Below are positions 6,390-6,991 of a stretch of DNA of 6,991 nucleotides, piece after piece. The translations under genes were made by a program, and so were the position numbers. Source of the stretch: Candidatus Acidiferrales bacterium (GTDB lineage: Bacteria > Acidobacteriota > Terriglobia > Acidiferrales > UBA7541); contig CATPAM010000086.1 in assembly GCA_955651735.1 (NCBI GenBank), forward strand, positions 1 to 6,991, given 5' to 3'. Below the pieces are notes generated by a model that saw only the letters and a program-made list of their open reading frames with translations, made no database searches and was not told where the DNA came from. Each line of letters begins with the position of its first letter. Position 1 is the first letter of the stretch.

Positions 6390-6443
6390 CGAAAAAAAAG
6401 GATCTAACACAGGGTAATGAACAGAGTTCACGGAGAAAGATAA
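6390..6443 (+). other. Short intergenic spacer with A8 tract and degenerate CACAG-type repeat
   Basis: This 54-base gap between the isomerase-like and GMC genes contains eight consecutive A (6392-6399), then two related segments, AACACAGGGTAATG (6406-6419) and AACAGAGTTCACGG (6420-6433). The second ends in GGAG (6432-6435), which serves as Shine-Dalgarno eight bases before ATG 6444. No terminator hairpin is seen, so read-through from the upstream gene is likely. Confidence 0.45.
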
Positions 6444-6991
6444 ATGGCTCAAGTCACGCGCTCGGCGAAAACTTACGATGTGTGTGTGATTGGCTCCGGC
6501 GCGGGCGGCGGCATGGCGGCGAAGATTCTCACCGAAGGCGGCCTGAGCGTGGCGCTGCTGGAAGCCGGCCCGCAAGTGTATCCGGAAAAAGATTTCAAGA
6601 TGCTGATGTGGCCGTACGAACTACCGCATCGTGGTGCGGGCGTGGGCGGGCTGGCGCTCGAAAATTTCAGCGAATTCCTGGCGCCCAATGGTTCGTGGGA
6701 CATCGCCGGAGAGCCGTACACGTCGGTGCCCGGCGCGGATTTTCAGTGGTTTCGCTCGCGCATTGTGGGCGGGCGTACGAATCATTGGGGGCGCATCGCG
6801 CTGCGGTTCGCTCCGGTGGATTTTCGCTCCTACACGCGAGACTCGCTGGGCGCGGACTGGCCCATCTCTTACGAGGATCTTGCGCCGTATTACGACAAGG
6901 TGGAATCGTATATCGGCGTGTTCGGAACGAAAGAAGATGTGTCCAGCGCGCCGGACGGCGTTTTCCTGCCGCCGCCGAAGCCGCGCTGTCA
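6444..6991 (+). CDS. GMC-family FAD-dependent oxidoreductase (N-terminal part, 3' end outside window)
   Basis: The frame is open from ATG 6444 to the right edge, giving the first 182 residues of a protein whose family is usually 500-600 residues. The FAD-binding Rossmann motif is at residues 15-23 (VIGSGAGGG), with the acidic residue E40 in LLEAG closing the ADP-binding fold. The second GMC signature IVGGRTNHWGR is at 107-117, where the flavin is held. No signal peptide is seen, so it is either cytoplasmic or carried across with a Tat-exported partner, as for membrane sugar dehydrogenases with a gluconate 2-dehydrogenase-type small subunit; no such subunit is visible here. The likely reaction is oxidation of an alcohol group of a sugar or glycoside. 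GGAG at 6432-6435 supports the start. Its neighbour, the exported isomerase-like protein, suggests a shared sugar substrate. Confidence 0.9.
   Translation, partial: MAQVTRSAKTYDVCVIGSGAGGGMAAKILTEGGLSVALLEAGPQVYPEKDFKMLMWPYELPHRGAGVGGLALENFSEFLAPNGSWDIAGEPYTSVPGADFQWFRSRIVGGRTNHWGRIALRFAPVDFRSYTRDSLGADWPISYEDLAPYYDKVESYIGVFGTKEDVSSAPDGVFLPPPKPRC

Overview
The window reads like part of the chromosome of a soil-type, moderately GC-rich Gram-negative bacterium, most likely an Acidobacteriota member. That placement is an inference. It rests on two Tat-exported proteins (a sugar isomerase/epimerase-like TIM barrel and a sialidase-like protein with a CxCC motif), a GMC oxidoreductase and the general gene style; no taxonomic marker is present. 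All protein genes lie on the + strand. A single tRNA gene lies on the - strand.

Left part (1-2108): the C-terminal part of a flavin amine-oxidase-like protein resembling spermidine dehydrogenase, open at the left edge. One base after its stop comes an exported nucleoside hydrolase with a GTG start, so the two are probably co-transcribed. Both point to use of nitrogen-containing small molecules such as polyamines and nucleosides.

Middle (2103-4137): a tRNA-Glu(CUC) gene faces the nucleoside hydrolase and overlaps its last codons. It has a good sigma-70-type promoter on the - strand. The gap beyond it holds two small hairpins and a 10-bp tandem repeat. Next come a small secreted Cys/His/Met-containing protein of unknown function and a Tat-exported lipoprotein-like beta-propeller of the sialidase superfamily carrying CxCC and CPVNGP motifs. 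These two neighbours may share a metal- or thiol-related role, which is a hypothesis only.

Right part (4261-6991): a sugar-binding-protein-like (type 1 periplasmic binding fold) protein that cannot have a signal peptide, because an in-frame stop lies just upstream. A TATAAT-containing intergenic region follows, then a Tat-exported sugar isomerase/epimerase-like TIM barrel and a GMC oxidoreductase cut by the right edge. The last two fit an oxidative sugar or glycoside pathway of the 3-keto-sugar type, which is an inference from gene families.

No CRISPR array, insertion sequence, phage gene or rRNA was seen. Nothing here amounts to a clear new defence or mobile system. The points most worth a second look are the CxCC protein pair, the signal-less binding protein, and the tRNA/nucleoside hydrolase overlap.
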